From: an uncultured Collinsella sp.
Lineage (GTDB): Bacteria; Actinomycetota; Coriobacteriia; Coriobacteriales; Coriobacteriaceae
Direction: 5' to 3'
NCBI GenBank assembly: GCA_902494195.1
Contig: CABUSH010000007.1
Span: forward strand, 31,366-95,365
Length of the DNA: 64,000 nucleotides
Shown here: positions 1-9,101 of the stretch, piece after piece
Layout of the letters: each line of letters starts with the position of its first letter
Numbering within the stretch: the first letter of the stretch is position 1
The notes under the pieces: generated by a model
The model's database searches: none
What the model was told of the DNA's origin: nothing
What the model saw: only the letters and a program-made list of their open reading frames with translations
Made by a program: the position numbers and the translations under genes

Positions 1-1
1 C

Positions 2-3000
2 ATCAAGCTCACCTGGGGAAAGGTCGATGGTGCTACCTCCTACGACCTTAAGGTCGACGGCACTGTGTTTGCCGTGGGTGATGCGGCCGAGTTCACGCAC
101 ACCGACCTCGCCTACAATAGCAAGCACACCTACCAGATTCGTTCGCGCAACGCCGAAGGTTACTCCGCCTGGAGCGATGTGCTCGAGGCGAACTCCGCAC
201 TCGATCCGTGGCGGAACGTCCCCGACGCCGAGGAAATCACCTGGGAGGGCTCACTTTACGGCAGCCATAAGGCCGAGCTCGCCTTCGACCATGAGTTCCA
301 GTCGGGCGACGGCGGTTTCCACTCCGGTGGCAACGATCTGGGCAAGGCGCTTACCGTTGACTATGGACGCGCTTACAAGCTCGATAAGCTCGAGTACTAT
401 CCGCGCGATGACGCCGGCAACGGCACCGTGACCAAGATGCGTGTTGAGACGAGTCTCGATGGCGTCCACTGGACGAGCCAGGAGGTCGATTGGGCACGTT
501 CCGCTGATTGTAAGACGGTAGCGTTTGACGGCACCGTGGCCGCCCGTTACGTGCGCATGACACCGCTCGCCTCGGTCGGCAATTTCTTCTCCGCGTCCGA
601 GATTGCCATCTACAAGACCGACGGCACGGATGGCTTCGCCGTGGGCTCCAACCTCAACAAGGCCACGATCTCCGACGGAGACTACTCCAACATGAAGAAC
701 TATCTGGGCCTCGAGAATCGCGAGCCCGATACCCCGACGTTCGGTTCGCAGATCCGCGACCACTTCGCCGACCTCAACGATAACGGCGTTTACGACGTCT
801 ACGATTACTCGTTCACCATGGCGGGTCTTGACGGCGGCACTAAACAAAAGGGCAAGGTCGCAGGTTCGCTCGCGGTGATTCCGAGCAAGACCGAGGTCGA
901 GGCCGGTGATGAGATCACCGTTGATGTCTATGCGGCCGACGCCAAGAACGTCAACGCCCTGGGCGCCCTCGTCAACTTCAAGAGCGACCAGTTCGAGTTT
1001 GTGTCCGAGAGCATCGCGCAGGACGGCTCGACTGCCGGCATGGAGAACCTGTCTCGCGAGAAGGTCCAGTTCGTGGACGGAACGCAGACTATCAATCTCG
1101 CCTTTGCCAACCGCGGCGATGGCAAGCTCTACAACGGTACTGGCGCGGTGGCGAGTTTCAAGCTCAAGGCCAAGACCGCCGGAAAGGTCGAACTGCCCTC
1201 GACATCTTGGCTTATCGGCCCGGCATGCGACGCACTTGAGTTTGCGAGCGACGGCACGGTGACGATGCCGGACGTTCCTCAGCCAACGGTCGCCGAGTAC
1301 GCCCAGGATGCCTTCAACATCACGATGACCAACGATGAGCTCACGACCGACGACGGGACCAACGTCGAGAAACTTATCCAGCAGAAGAGCTATAACGCGC
1401 TGTTCGATAATAACGAGGGCGACAACGGCTTTGAGTTCCTGTGGAACTGGAGTGGCAACTGGGACAGCGAGGGTAAGCTACCGAGTTACGTGAAGCTTCC
1501 CACCACGATGACATTCGCATTTAAGACGCCGTCGAAACTCGATAGCGTCGAGGTCGTTAACCGCAACGGCGGCAACGGAACCGTACAGAAGATCAAGGCC
1601 GTCGTGACGTTCGAGGATGGCTCGATCCAAGAGTTCGCGGGCGGGGAGTACGATTCCTTCCTGGCTCGCTACGCCTTTGACCTCTCTGCCGAGAACAAGG
1701 GCAAGAAGGCGACCAAGGTCGAGGTCACGCCGCTTGAGGCATCGGGTGACCAGATGCTCACACTGCGTGAGGTCAACTTCAACTACACGCAGGGTGTCGA
1801 GGCCATCGAGGGTGTCGAGCTAGGCAAGAACCAGACCGAGTTCTTTGAAGGCGACATTACGCCCGTCGACGCCAAGGCTACGCCTGAGAGCGCTGGCTAC
1901 CCCTATGTGACGGTCGAGAGCTCCGACCCCTCTGTGGTAAGCGTCTCCGCTGTTCAGGCTGGCGATAGCGTGAGCTACTACCTGCGTGCCAACAAGGTCG
2001 GCAAGGCAAAGATCACGGTGGCGTCGGTACTCGACCCCTCCAAGACCGCATCCTATGAGGTCGAGGTCAAGGCTGGTGTCGATACCTCTGCGCTCGTGGC
2101 AGCGCTTTCCAAGGCCGCGGGCTACAGCGAGTCCGTCTACACCAAGGATTCCTATGCAGCTCTCACCACTGCGGTCGAGGCGGCTCGGAAGCTCCTCGAC
2201 AGCGGCCAGGGCAGCTATAGCAAGAAGGATGTCGCAGACGCCACTGCCAAGATCGAGAAGGCAATCGACGGCCTCAAGATGCGCCCTGTCGATGAGAAGA
2301 TCCTCATCAACACGCCCGAGAACCGCAAGAACGTCAAGGTGGCCGACTTCTCGAGTGAGGCCGACTACGAGGGCAGCAACGCCGTCAACGCTCTCGACGG
2401 CGACGAGCGGACGCTTTGGCACAGCGACTGGGCCCATGGGACCGGTATGCCCCAGTATCTGAGTGTCGACCTGGGCCGCGACTACGATCTCACCGACGTT
2501 ACATTCCTGCCGCGCCAGGACGGCGGCACTAACGGCGATATCTTCGAGGCCGAGATACTGGTCTCCGACACTGCCGACGGTTATGAGATGGGCACCGCCG
2601 CGTCGATGGGTACGTTCGCCTTCGACAACGACGGCCGCGTGCTCACCGACCGTGGCGACTGGAAGCAGATGAGCTTTGGCGCCGCGCGCGGTCGCTACGT
2701 GACCGTCAAGGTGATTCACGCCGGCGGTGGCGACGTTGATGCCTACTGCAGCATGGCGGAGCTCAAGTTCTACGGTACGGCCGTCCCCGATCCGGTGGCG
2801 AAGGATGATCTCGCTACCGCGATCGAAAAGGTTGATGCCGAGGTTGCTGCCGGCGACCTCAAGGCCGGTGACTACACCGAGGCCTCCTGGACGGCGCTCG
2901 AGAACGCCCTGGCGAGCGCCCGCGCCATCTTGAGCGATGAGGACGCCACGCAGGACGAGGTCGACCAGGCGCTCAGGGCGCTCGAGAGCGCCCGCGGCGC

Positions 3001-3466
3001 GCTCGAGAAGACCCCGGTGGTCCCGGTCGAGAATCCGACTAAGAAGCAGCTCAAGGCCCTGGTCAAGCAGGCGAAGGAGACTGACACCAGGGGCAAGACG
3101 GACGAGTCTGTCAAGGCCCTGACGGATGCCATTACCTACGCCGAGGACGTCTTGGGTGATGAGAATGCTTCCGACACCCAGCTCCAGGCGGCCTATGACC
3201 AGCTCAAGCTGGCCATTGAGAGCCTCAGGGATGCCGACTCCGGCAACCAGGGCGGCTCGGGCAACCAGGGTTCCGGCAATGGCTCGAACGGCGGCAACCA
3301 GGCGGGCAAGCCCGCAGGCGACAAGGCCCAGGGCAGCAAGAAGAACGGTTCGGCGATCCCCAATACCGGCGACCAGACGGCGGCGACCGTCGTGACCGTC
3401 GGTGGTCTCGGCGCCATCATCGCCGCGATCGGCGCTTTCTTCCATCGTCGCAGCAAGGCCAAGTAG
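2..3466 (+). CDS. Wall-anchored multidomain carbohydrate-binding surface protein, 3' part (5' end outside window)
   Basis: The frame is open from base 2, so the gene begins upstream and only about 1154 C-terminal residues are visible. In order they show a fibronectin III end (1-62), an F5/8 type C module (about 68-205), an EF-hand/dockerin-like segment with DLNDNGVYD (about 215-285), a cohesin-like domain (about 288-430), a second F5/8-C-like module (440-600), a bacterial Ig-like domain (605-695), a FIVAR repeat, a third F5/8-C module (765-930), two more FIVAR repeats, a Gly/Asn-rich linker and a sorting signal (IPNTGD, hydrophobic helix, RRSKAK tail). This architecture is known from secreted glycosidases acting on host glycans. 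The catalytic domain, if any, lies outside the window, so no activity can be assigned. A terminator follows. Confidence 0.85.
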   Translation: MKLTWGKVDGATSYDLKVDGTVFAVGDAAEFTHTDLAYNSKHTYQIRSRNAEGYSAWSDVLEANSALDPWRNVPDAEEITWEGSLYGSHKAELAFDHEFQSGDGGFHSGGNDLGKALTVDYGRAYKLDKLEYYPRDDAGNGTVTKMRVETSLDGVHWTSQEVDWARSADCKTVAFDGTVAARYVRMTPLASVGNFFSASEIAIYKTDGTDGFAVGSNLNKATISDGDYSNMKNYLGLENREPDTPTFGSQIRDHFADLNDNGVYDVYDYSFTMAGLDGGTKQKGKVAGSLAVIPSKTEVEAGDEITVDVYAADAKNVNALGALVNFKSDQFEFVSESIAQDGSTAGMENLSREKVQFVDGTQTINLAFANRGDGKLYNGTGAVASFKLKAKTAGKVELPSTSWLIGPACDALEFASDGTVTMPDVPQPTVAEYAQDAFNITMTNDELTTDDGTNVEKLIQQKSYNALFDNNEGDNGFEFLWNWSGNWDSEGKLPSYVKLPTTMTFAFKTPSKLDSVEVVNRNGGNGTVQKIKAVVTFEDGSIQEFAGGEYDSFLARYAFDLSAENKGKKATKVEVTPLEASGDQMLTLREVNFNYTQGVEAIEGVELGKNQTEFFEGDITPVDAKATPESAGYPYVTVESSDPSVVSVSAVQAGDSVSYYLRANKVGKAKITVASVLDPSKTASYEVEVKAGVDTSALVAALSKAAGYSESVYTKDSYAALTTAVEAARKLLDSGQGSYSKKDVADATAKIEKAIDGLKMRPVDEKILINTPENRKNVKVADFSSEADYEGSNAVNALDGDERTLWHSDWAHGTGMPQYLSVDLGRDYDLTDVTFLPRQDGGTNGDIFEAEILVSDTADGYEMGTAASMGTFAFDNDGRVLTDRGDWKQMSFGAARGRYVTVKVIHAGGGDVDAYCSMAELKFYGTAVPDPVAKDDLATAIEKVDAEVAAGDLKAGDYTEASWTALENALASARAILSDEDATQDEVDQALRALESARGALEKTPVVPVENPTKKQLKALVKQAKETDTRGKTDESVKALTDAITYAEDVLGDENASDTQLQAAYDQLKLAIESLRDADSGNQGGSGNQGSGNGSNGGNQAGKPAGDKAQGSKKNGSAIPNTGDQTAATVVTVGGLGAIIAAIGAFFHRRSKAK

Positions 3467-3484
3467 CCCCAGCAACAGCTAAGC

Positions 3485-3527
3485 AAGCGTGCCCGCCGTC
3501 CCACCCAAGGACGGTGGGCATGCTTTT
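3485..3527 (+). terminator. Rho-independent terminator of the surface protein gene
   Basis: A 17-bp stem (AAGCGTGCCCGCCGTCC with GGACGGTGGGCATGCTT, wobble pairs included) has a short loop and is followed by five T residues, 19 nt after the stop codon. Confidence 0.9.
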
Positions 3528-3683
3528 TGAATGTAGGCGGAAAGCTCCGACCCTTCGGCCTTAATCTCGCAAAGCATTCCGTCTCTCACCGAACACATCG
3601 GCATCGGTGGCTATACTTGAATTATTTGCAGTTAAGGGTCGCGGATTCGCTGCGTCACCGCTCTCAACAGGAGGTCTATGTTT

Positions 3684-4148
3684 ATGGCAGATCAGAAGCC
3701 GGTTGTCGGGATCATCATGGGTTCCAAGTCCGATCTGGGCGTTATGGAAGGCTGCACCGCCGAGCTCGAGGCACTGGGTGTGCCCTATGAGCTCGTCATT
3801 GCGAGCGCGCACCGCACGCCGGCGAAGGTCCACGAGTGGGCTTCGACTGCCGCCGATCGCGGTATCAAAGTGATTATCGCCGCCGCCGGCAAGGCCGCTC
3901 ACTTGGGTGGTGTCGTGGCTGCCTTTACGCCGCTGCCGGTTATCGGCGTGCCTATGAAGACGAGTGACCTGGGCGGTATGGATTCGCTGCTGTCGATGGT
4001 GCAGATGCCTTCGGGCGTGCCCGTGGCCTGCGTTGCCATCAACGGTGCCAAGAACGCCGCCATCTATGCCACACAGATTCTGGGTGCTTGCGACCCCGAG
4101 TACCGCAAGGTTATCGAGAAGATGAAGCAGGAGATGGCTGACGCCTAA
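3684..4148 (+). CDS. purE: N5-carboxyaminoimidazole ribonucleotide mutase PurE
   Basis: Class I PurE converts N5-CAIR to CAIR in de novo purine synthesis in the cytosol. The 154-residue length and the motifs GIIMGSKSDL (PRPP/substrate loop), SAHRTP, AAAGKAAHLGGVVA and PVIGVPM are those of the family. I chose ATG 3684 because GGAGG at 3670-3674 lies nine bases upstream; an in-frame ATG at 3678 would be only three bases from it. No purK is in the window. The purF, purM and purN genes follow within 7 kb but not in the same transcript. The next gene, a sortase, starts 35 bp downstream and may be cotranscribed. Confidence 0.95.
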   Translation: MADQKPVVGIIMGSKSDLGVMEGCTAELEALGVPYELVIASAHRTPAKVHEWASTAADRGIKVIIAAAGKAAHLGGVVAAFTPLPVIGVPMKTSDLGGMDSLLSMVQMPSGVPVACVAINGAKNAAIYATQILGACDPEYRKVIEKMKQEMADA

Positions 4149-4183
4149 GCGTTCCGCCGTTTCACCGCAGTATAAGGAGAGCC

Positions 4184-5182
4184 ATGTCCGATTATCAGGG
4201 AAAACGATTCAAGGCTTCTCAGATTCCCGATCCGTCGAAGCCGGGTGCTGCCCGTGCGGCACAGCAGGGTCGGACATCCTCTCCTCAGCAGCCGCGCGCG
4301 CCGCGCCCCGTGACACCGGCGACGCATCGTCGACAGGACGCGCCGGCCGCATATCGTCCTTCGTCTTATAGCTCCGCTAAGAAGCCGCCCCGGTCTTCAT
4401 CGCATGCCGCGCCGTCGGATCGCACCGAGCCGCCGCGCAAAAAGCGCCACTCCATTATTCCCATTCTGCTCATCATCATCGGTATCGGTCTGATTGTCGC
4501 CGCCGCCGCTATTTTTATTAATGCCCAGATTGGCTATAAGCAGGCGAGCGATTCGTATCAGAAAATCGAGAAGCAATATGTAAGCGATAAGGACGCCAGC
4601 GGCGTGCCGATTATCGACTTTGATGCGCTTGCTCAGACGAACCCCGAGATTGTGGGTTGGATTTACGTGCCGGGAACCAACATCAACTATCCCGTGGTGC
4701 AGACCAACAACAACTCCAAATACCTCAACACGCTGTTCGATGGCACGTCTAACGCCTCGGGTGCCATCTTCTTGGATAGCGATGACACCGCGCCGGGAAT
4801 GGTCGACCAGCAGACCACGATCTACGGCCACCATATGAACGATGGGTCGATGTTCAACGTGATTTCGGATACGACTGACCAGGCAACGTTCGATAGCATT
4901 GAATATGTGTACTACATCACGCGCGATGCGACGTATAAGTTGCGTCCGCTGGCGACCAAGGTGGTCGAGGACACGTATGCCAAGGCGCGCACGACCAATT
5001 TTGAGGGCGACGACGGACTCAAGAACTACCTGTCCGAGATGCTCGACGGCGCTTCTGCCGTGGCGAGTGATGCCACCGATCGTGCCGCTTCGGCAACTAA
5101 GGTTGTAACGCTTGTGACCTGTCGTTCGCTGTCGCTGAGCAACACACGCGCCGTCATGGTGCTCACGCCGGTCGAGGAATAA
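4184..5182 (+). CDS. Class B sortase
   Basis: Membrane transpeptidase that joins sorting-signal proteins to the wall or to pilins. The protein has a cytoplasmic Pro/Ser/Arg-rich N-terminus of about 85 residues, one membrane segment (about 88-110), and a class B sortase domain starting at DFDALAQTNPEIVGWIYVPG. The catalytic His is in YGHHM, the Cys in TLVTCRSL and the Arg in the following SLSNTR. The basic N-terminal tail is longer than usual for the family. AAGGAG precedes ATG 4184. Possible substrates in this window are the upstream IPNTG protein and the LPTTG pilin-like protein at 57.6 kb. Class B enzymes often prefer other motifs, so that link is inference. Confidence 0.9.
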   Translation: MSDYQGKRFKASQIPDPSKPGAARAAQQGRTSSPQQPRAPRPVTPATHRRQDAPAAYRPSSYSSAKKPPRSSSHAAPSDRTEPPRKKRHSIIPILLIIIGIGLIVAAAAIFINAQIGYKQASDSYQKIEKQYVSDKDASGVPIIDFDALAQTNPEIVGWIYVPGTNINYPVVQTNNNSKYLNTLFDGTSNASGAIFLDSDDTAPGMVDQQTTIYGHHMNDGSMFNVISDTTDQATFDSIEYVYYITRDATYKLRPLATKVVEDTYAKARTTNFEGDDGLKNYLSEMLDGASAVASDATDRAASATKVVTLVTCRSLSLSNTRAVMVLTPVEE

Positions 5183-5246
5183 GTTGTTCGAGAGTAGCTA
5201 AAAAGGCCCCGTCCCAAATTGGCTACTCGACGACGGTAAGGGAGAA

Positions 5247-5666
5247 ATGATGCTCGAGAGTGGCAAATTGATGCCTTCGATTGATGCTTGGCTGCGCGAG
5301 GCCAAGGCCGATGCTTCGGCGGCAGGCTGTGGGATGTATCTGACGCATAACGGTGTGGTGCGCGCGACGCCCAAGGCTGAGGTGCGCGGAGTCGAGACCG
5401 ATGGCGTGGCGCCAGGCCACAGGGTGGGCGGCATGGTCTTTGACTACGACGCCGAAAAGGTACGGTCTGCTATCGAGACTACGCGCGCGATGCCGGGTAT
5501 CGGCTATGTGCGCGTGTGGCTGGCAAGCGGCGAGCTTACCGTAGGTGACGACATCATGCTCGTGCTTATCGGCGGGGACATTCGCCCACACGTGGTCGAT
5601 GCACTGCAGGCGCTCGTTGGCACCATCAAGAACGAATGCGTGAGTGAGGTCGAGCGCGAGGCATAG
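5247..5666 (+). CDS. MoaE-like protein (molybdopterin synthase large-subunit fold, lacking the usual C-terminal motif)
   Basis: A 139-residue protein resembling MoaE. It has an early GMYLTHNGVVR stretch (compare the MoaE VG-VR segment), a central helix, an RVWLASGELTVGDDIMLVLIGG strand-loop-strand like the MoaE dimer core, and a final helix with ALVGTIKNE. The IWKKE motif that carries the MoaE catalytic lysines is not present; the protein ends CVSEVEREA. No moaD or other cofactor genes lie nearby. Two ATGs are adjacent (5247, 5250) behind AAGGGAG. The call rests on fold-level resemblance, so activity as molybdopterin synthase is doubtful. Confidence 0.55.
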   Translation: MMLESGKLMPSIDAWLREAKADASAAGCGMYLTHNGVVRATPKAEVRGVETDGVAPGHRVGGMVFDYDAEKVRSAIETTRAMPGIGYVRVWLASGELTVGDDIMLVLIGGDIRPHVVDALQALVGTIKNECVSEVEREA

Positions 5667-5695
5667 AGGATTGCGTCGATAGAAGGATCGTTTAT

Positions 5696-5735
5696 AAAAA
5701 TGCCCACCGGTACGTGTGATACCGGCGGGCATTTT
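5696..5735. terminator. Bidirectional terminator between convergent genes
   Basis: A perfect-looking hairpin (AAAAATGCCCACCGGTA / TACCGGCGGGCATTTT, wobble allowed) is flanked by A- and T-runs. It serves the MoaE-like gene on the + strand and the CmpB-type gene on the - strand. Confidence 0.88.
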
Positions 5736-5756
5736 GCGTTTTGGGCGCGGCGGGCG

Positions 5757-6986
5757 CTAAACGCGCGTGGCGTCCTTGGGGCTCATGGTCATGCTCTGGA
5801 AGCGGTTCTCCATGTAGTCGTTATCGAAATACTTGCCGTAGAACTGTGCGACGGGAATGTCCGGCTCCGTGCCGTTAACGCGCTGGTACCAGTAGTCGAG
5901 CGACTGCAGCGTCATGACGCCGTCGACCAGCATAATGACGGTAAAGATGACGGTGGCCGAGTAGCGGCTCTTCCAGGGGATCTTGTTGATGAGCTTAAGC
6001 AGCCTCGGTAGCAGCAGCTTGATCCAGATGAGGCCACCTAGGCCCCACAGGCAGGCAAAGCCCGTGCAGGTGCGTCCGCCCGTGAGGACCACGAGCGGAT
6101 CGGGCAAACCAAACAGCGTTATGTGCGAGTAGCTCCACGAGACCACGCCAAACGCGGTCTGCATAAACCAGCCCACGAACACCTCAAAGCTCGCGCCGAG
6201 CACAGCGCTCACCAGGAAAATGATGATGGGGTTCTTTTTGTAGAAGCGGTTAAGCACCATGGTCATGAGCACGGCGCCAAATCCGTAGATGGGGCTGAAA
6301 GGGCCAAACAGCATGCCGGCGCGGTCCTGGTAGACGCCCGGGTCGTTGACCGTCATGTGCCAGATGTCCTCGGCGATCAGGCCGAGTATGCAGCAGACAA
6401 AGAACACCCAGAACAGGTTGAAGTAGTTGAGCTTGATGTAGCCCTCGCCGGTTTCATCGCGGCCGAGCATGCCCTCGGCGGCAGCGTCGCGGTCGAGCAT
6501 CTCCTGCAGGCGGCGCTGCAGTTCGCGCTCCTGACGCAGCGTGGGGTCGACGGTTGCCGAAAGTGCAACAAGGATGCCGAGCTGGATCGCGGGACGCAGC
6601 AGGAAGGGCCCGATGCCCTGGAGCATCACGTCGACCAAAAGCTCGACGACGGTGAATGCAATAAGGATGTAGGACAGGCGGGCGGCGTTGCGGCGCTGGT
6701 TTTTGATAAGGTCCAGGCCAAAGATGATTAGGATGACGGCACTTGCCGCAGAGAGCATGATGCCGGCGACGATAAGGCCGACTGCGACGAGCGTGTTGTC
6801 GCCGAGCTTTTCGGTGGCGTTGCCGTTAACAAGTGCCGTGATGACCTGCCACATAAAGGCAGCGACCGACGGGAGCGTGCCCACGCCGGAAAGGATGCAC
6901 AGGACGGCGTACACCTTAATGATGAGGGGAATCTTCTTGACCTCTGTGGCGCTGGGGACGCTGGGGTCGAGTTCGTTTCGATCCAT
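5757..6986 (-). CDS. Multi-pass membrane protein with CmpB-type (putative ABC-transporter type IV) domain
   Basis: A 409-residue integral membrane protein. The N-terminal third has about four hydrophobic helices (residues 20-160), then a charged cytoplasmic segment rich in Arg/Glu (about 165-195). The C-terminal half has the conserved block GMLFGPFSPIYGFGAV, NPIIIFL and GASFEVFVGWFMQ typical of the CmpB/DUF1113-like family annotated as putative ABC-transporter type IV. No transport substrate is known for the family and no ATPase gene is adjacent. It ends after a membrane helix with a soluble tail of about 50 residues. It is convergent with the MoaE-like gene and divergent from purF. Confidence 0.75.
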   Translation of the reverse strand: MDRNELDPSVPSATEVKKIPLIIKVYAVLCILSGVGTLPSVAAFMWQVITALVNGNATEKLGDNTLVAVGLIVAGIMLSAASAVILIIFGLDLIKNQRRNAARLSYILIAFTVVELLVDVMLQGIGPFLLRPAIQLGILVALSATVDPTLRQERELQRRLQEMLDRDAAAEGMLGRDETGEGYIKLNYFNLFWVFFVCCILGLIAEDIWHMTVNDPGVYQDRAGMLFGPFSPIYGFGAVLMTMVLNRFYKKNPIIIFLVSAVLGASFEVFVGWFMQTAFGVVSWSYSHITLFGLPDPLVVLTGGRTCTGFACLWGLGGLIWIKLLLPRLLKLINKIPWKSRYSATVIFTVIMLVDGVMTLQSLDYWYQRVNGTEPDIPVAQFYGKYFDNDYMENRFQSMTMSPKDATRV

Positions 6987-7273
6987 ACAGAACCTTTCTC
7001 GCTTTGTTGTAGGTTATAAGGATACGCCGCCGACCTGCCAAAAGACAGGACGAACGTCCCAATTGCAACTTTGTAATCCCCAACGGTGGACGCGGCGGCC
7101 ATCTGGGGGGCGCGGGCGCTTGCACTGGACAGACCGATAAAATGTTTGGCAACAAAACTGATTATTAGCTCGGTGGGCTTTTAAAAAGCGCTGCTCATGC
7201 GCTGGGGAGCACGTCGCGCCGTGCGTATAATAAGGCGGGTAACGCCAAAAATACGAGGCTCTGAGGGGATACC

Positions 7274-8944
7274 ATGTCTCAAGAAACCATCCGCGCGGCC
7301 GAGCGTGCCGCGGGACAGGTGAACACCATGTCGACGTATGATCCGGACTCCGACCAGCTGCATGAGGAATGTGGCATTTTCGGCGTATGGGCGCCCGATC
7401 GCGACGTGGCTCGACTGACGTACTTTGGCCTGCGTGCGCTGCAGCACCGTGGCCAGGAATCGGCTGGAATCGCCGTGGGTGACGGCGGCACGGTTATGGT
7501 CCGCAAAGATCTGGGCCTGCTCGACCGCGTGTTCTCCAACGCCGACCTGTCGACGCTCTCCGGCCAGCTGGCCGTGGGCCACGTGCGCTATGGCACCGCC
7601 GGTGCCAAGAGCTGGGAAGCCTCTCAGCCGCACCTCTCTACCATCAACAGCGTCATTATCGCGCTCGCGCACAACGGCACCCTCGTCAACACCGACGAGC
7701 TGCGCCGTCAGCTGATCGAGCTGGGCGTGCCGTTCCTCTCCAATTCGGATTCCGAGGTCGCGACCAAGCTTATCGGCTACTTTACCCAGCGTACGGGCCA
7801 CCTGCGCGAGGGTATTCGCAAGACCATGGAGCTCGTGCGCGGCGGCTACGCCATGACGCTCATCAACGAGCAGGCGCTCTACGCATTCCGCGATCCACAC
7901 GGCATTCGCCCGCTCGTGCTGGGCAAGCTGGTGGACGAGGGTCTGGACCAGGCCGATGCCGCAGCCGTTTCGCAGCTGCCGTCGCAGGACGGCGCCGCGA
8001 CGGTCGACTCCGCCGTCCGTGTCACGCGCGCCGGCGGCTGGGTCGTTGCTTCCGAGACCTGCGCACTCGACATCGTGGGTGCCGAGTACGTCCGTGACGT
8101 CCGTCCCGGCGAGATCTTGCGCATCAGCGCCGAGGGCCTGGTATCCGAGCAGGGCGTGCCTGCAGCCGAAGAGCCCGCCAACTGCATCTTTGAGCAGGTC
8201 TACTTTGCCCGCCCCGACTCCATCATGAACGGCAAGAGCGTCTATGCCTGCCGTTACGACATGGGTCGTCAGCTGGCACATGAGGAGCCTGTCGAGGCCG
8301 ACCTGGTCATCGGCGTGCCCGACTCCGGCCTGCCGCCTGCGGAGGGGTATTCGCACGAGAGCGGTATTCCCTTTGGCGAGGGCCTTATCAAGAACCGCTA
8401 CGTGGGCCGTACGTTTATCGAGCCTACGCAGGAGTTGCGCGCCATGGGCGTGCGTATGAAACTCAACCCGCTGCGCGACAACATCGAGGGCAAGCGCCTG
8501 GTCGTCATCGACGACTCCATCGTGCGCGGCACCACCATGGTGCAGCTCGTCAAGATGCTGCGCAACGCCGGCGCCAAGGAGATTCATATCCGCATCAACT
8601 CGCCCGAGGTCATCTGGCCGTGCTTCTACGGTATCGATACCGACGTGCAGTCGCAGCTTATCAGCGCCAACAAGACGGTCGACGAGATTTGCGAGTATAT
8701 CGGCGCCGATTCGCTGGCCTTCCTTTCGGTCGAGGGCCTGCTTAAGGTCATGCCCAAGGGCGGTTACTGCGATGCGTGCTTTACCGGCCGCTACCCCGTG
8801 GCGATTCCCGAGAGCTTTGGCCGCGACAAGTTTATGGAGGGCTTTAAGCCCCGCAACCTGGACAAGCCGCTGCACTTTGACGACGACGCCGTGATCGAGA
8901 AATACGACGACCGCAGCTGGGAAGAGGAGCACGGCGAGGCATAA
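7274..8944 (+). CDS. purF: Amidophosphoribosyltransferase PurF
   Basis: First committed enzyme of purine synthesis, making phosphoribosylamine from PRPP and glutamine. The N-terminal Ntn glutaminase domain has its nucleophile at Cys33 in HEECGIFG, so the first 32 residues would be a cleaved propeptide. RALQHRGQESAGIA follows, and the phosphoribosyltransferase domain carries the PRPP loop LVVIDDSIVRGTT (about 408-420). Cysteines in the C-terminal part (YCDACFTG) fit a 4Fe-4S-containing type. GAGGGG lies upstream of ATG 7274. A downstream ATG at 7328 would give a 14-residue propeptide and cannot be excluded. purM and purN follow. Confidence 0.95.
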   Translation: MSQETIRAAERAAGQVNTMSTYDPDSDQLHEECGIFGVWAPDRDVARLTYFGLRALQHRGQESAGIAVGDGGTVMVRKDLGLLDRVFSNADLSTLSGQLAVGHVRYGTAGAKSWEASQPHLSTINSVIIALAHNGTLVNTDELRRQLIELGVPFLSNSDSEVATKLIGYFTQRTGHLREGIRKTMELVRGGYAMTLINEQALYAFRDPHGIRPLVLGKLVDEGLDQADAAAVSQLPSQDGAATVDSAVRVTRAGGWVVASETCALDIVGAEYVRDVRPGEILRISAEGLVSEQGVPAAEEPANCIFEQVYFARPDSIMNGKSVYACRYDMGRQLAHEEPVEADLVIGVPDSGLPPAEGYSHESGIPFGEGLIKNRYVGRTFIEPTQELRAMGVRMKLNPLRDNIEGKRLVVIDDSIVRGTTMVQLVKMLRNAGAKEIHIRINSPEVIWPCFYGIDTDVQSQLISANKTVDEICEYIGADSLAFLSVEGLLKVMPKGGYCDACFTGRYPVAIPESFGRDKFMEGFKPRNLDKPLHFDDDAVIEKYDDRSWEEEHGEA

Positions 8945-8982
8945 AACCTGCCATATGGGGACAGGTTTATTTTGGTAGGTTT
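8944..8982. repeat. Dispersed intergenic hairpin, AAACCTGCC type (copy 1)
   Basis: AAACCTGCC (8944-8952) pairs with GGTAGGTTT (8974-8982); the loop holds GGGGACAGGTTTATTTT. It starts at the purF stop codon. Related hairpins are at 34814-34848 and 34977-35013. Confidence 0.6.
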
Positions 8983-9101
8983 TACCTGCTGTTTTGTTGA
9001 TATGACGGCGCGTGCTGTTATGGCATGCACCGAATCGAGGACAACTATGAGCACCGTTTGGCGCCCGCGCGGCGCCACGGTAGTGGGAGAGGAAGGCTCA
9101 G

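Noticed and set aside
1820..3475. 551-codon open frame antisense to the surface protein
   Set aside because: Lies wholly opposite a gene with clear domains; such frames are common in GC-rich genes and the translated sequence resembles no protein.
7141..7273. Purine riboswitch upstream of purF
   Set aside because: None of the conserved purine-aptamer core could be found; only a TATAAT at 7226 is visible.
7181..8932. 583-codon open frame antisense to purF
   Set aside because: purF has all its catalytic motifs; the opposite frame is a GC-bias shadow.
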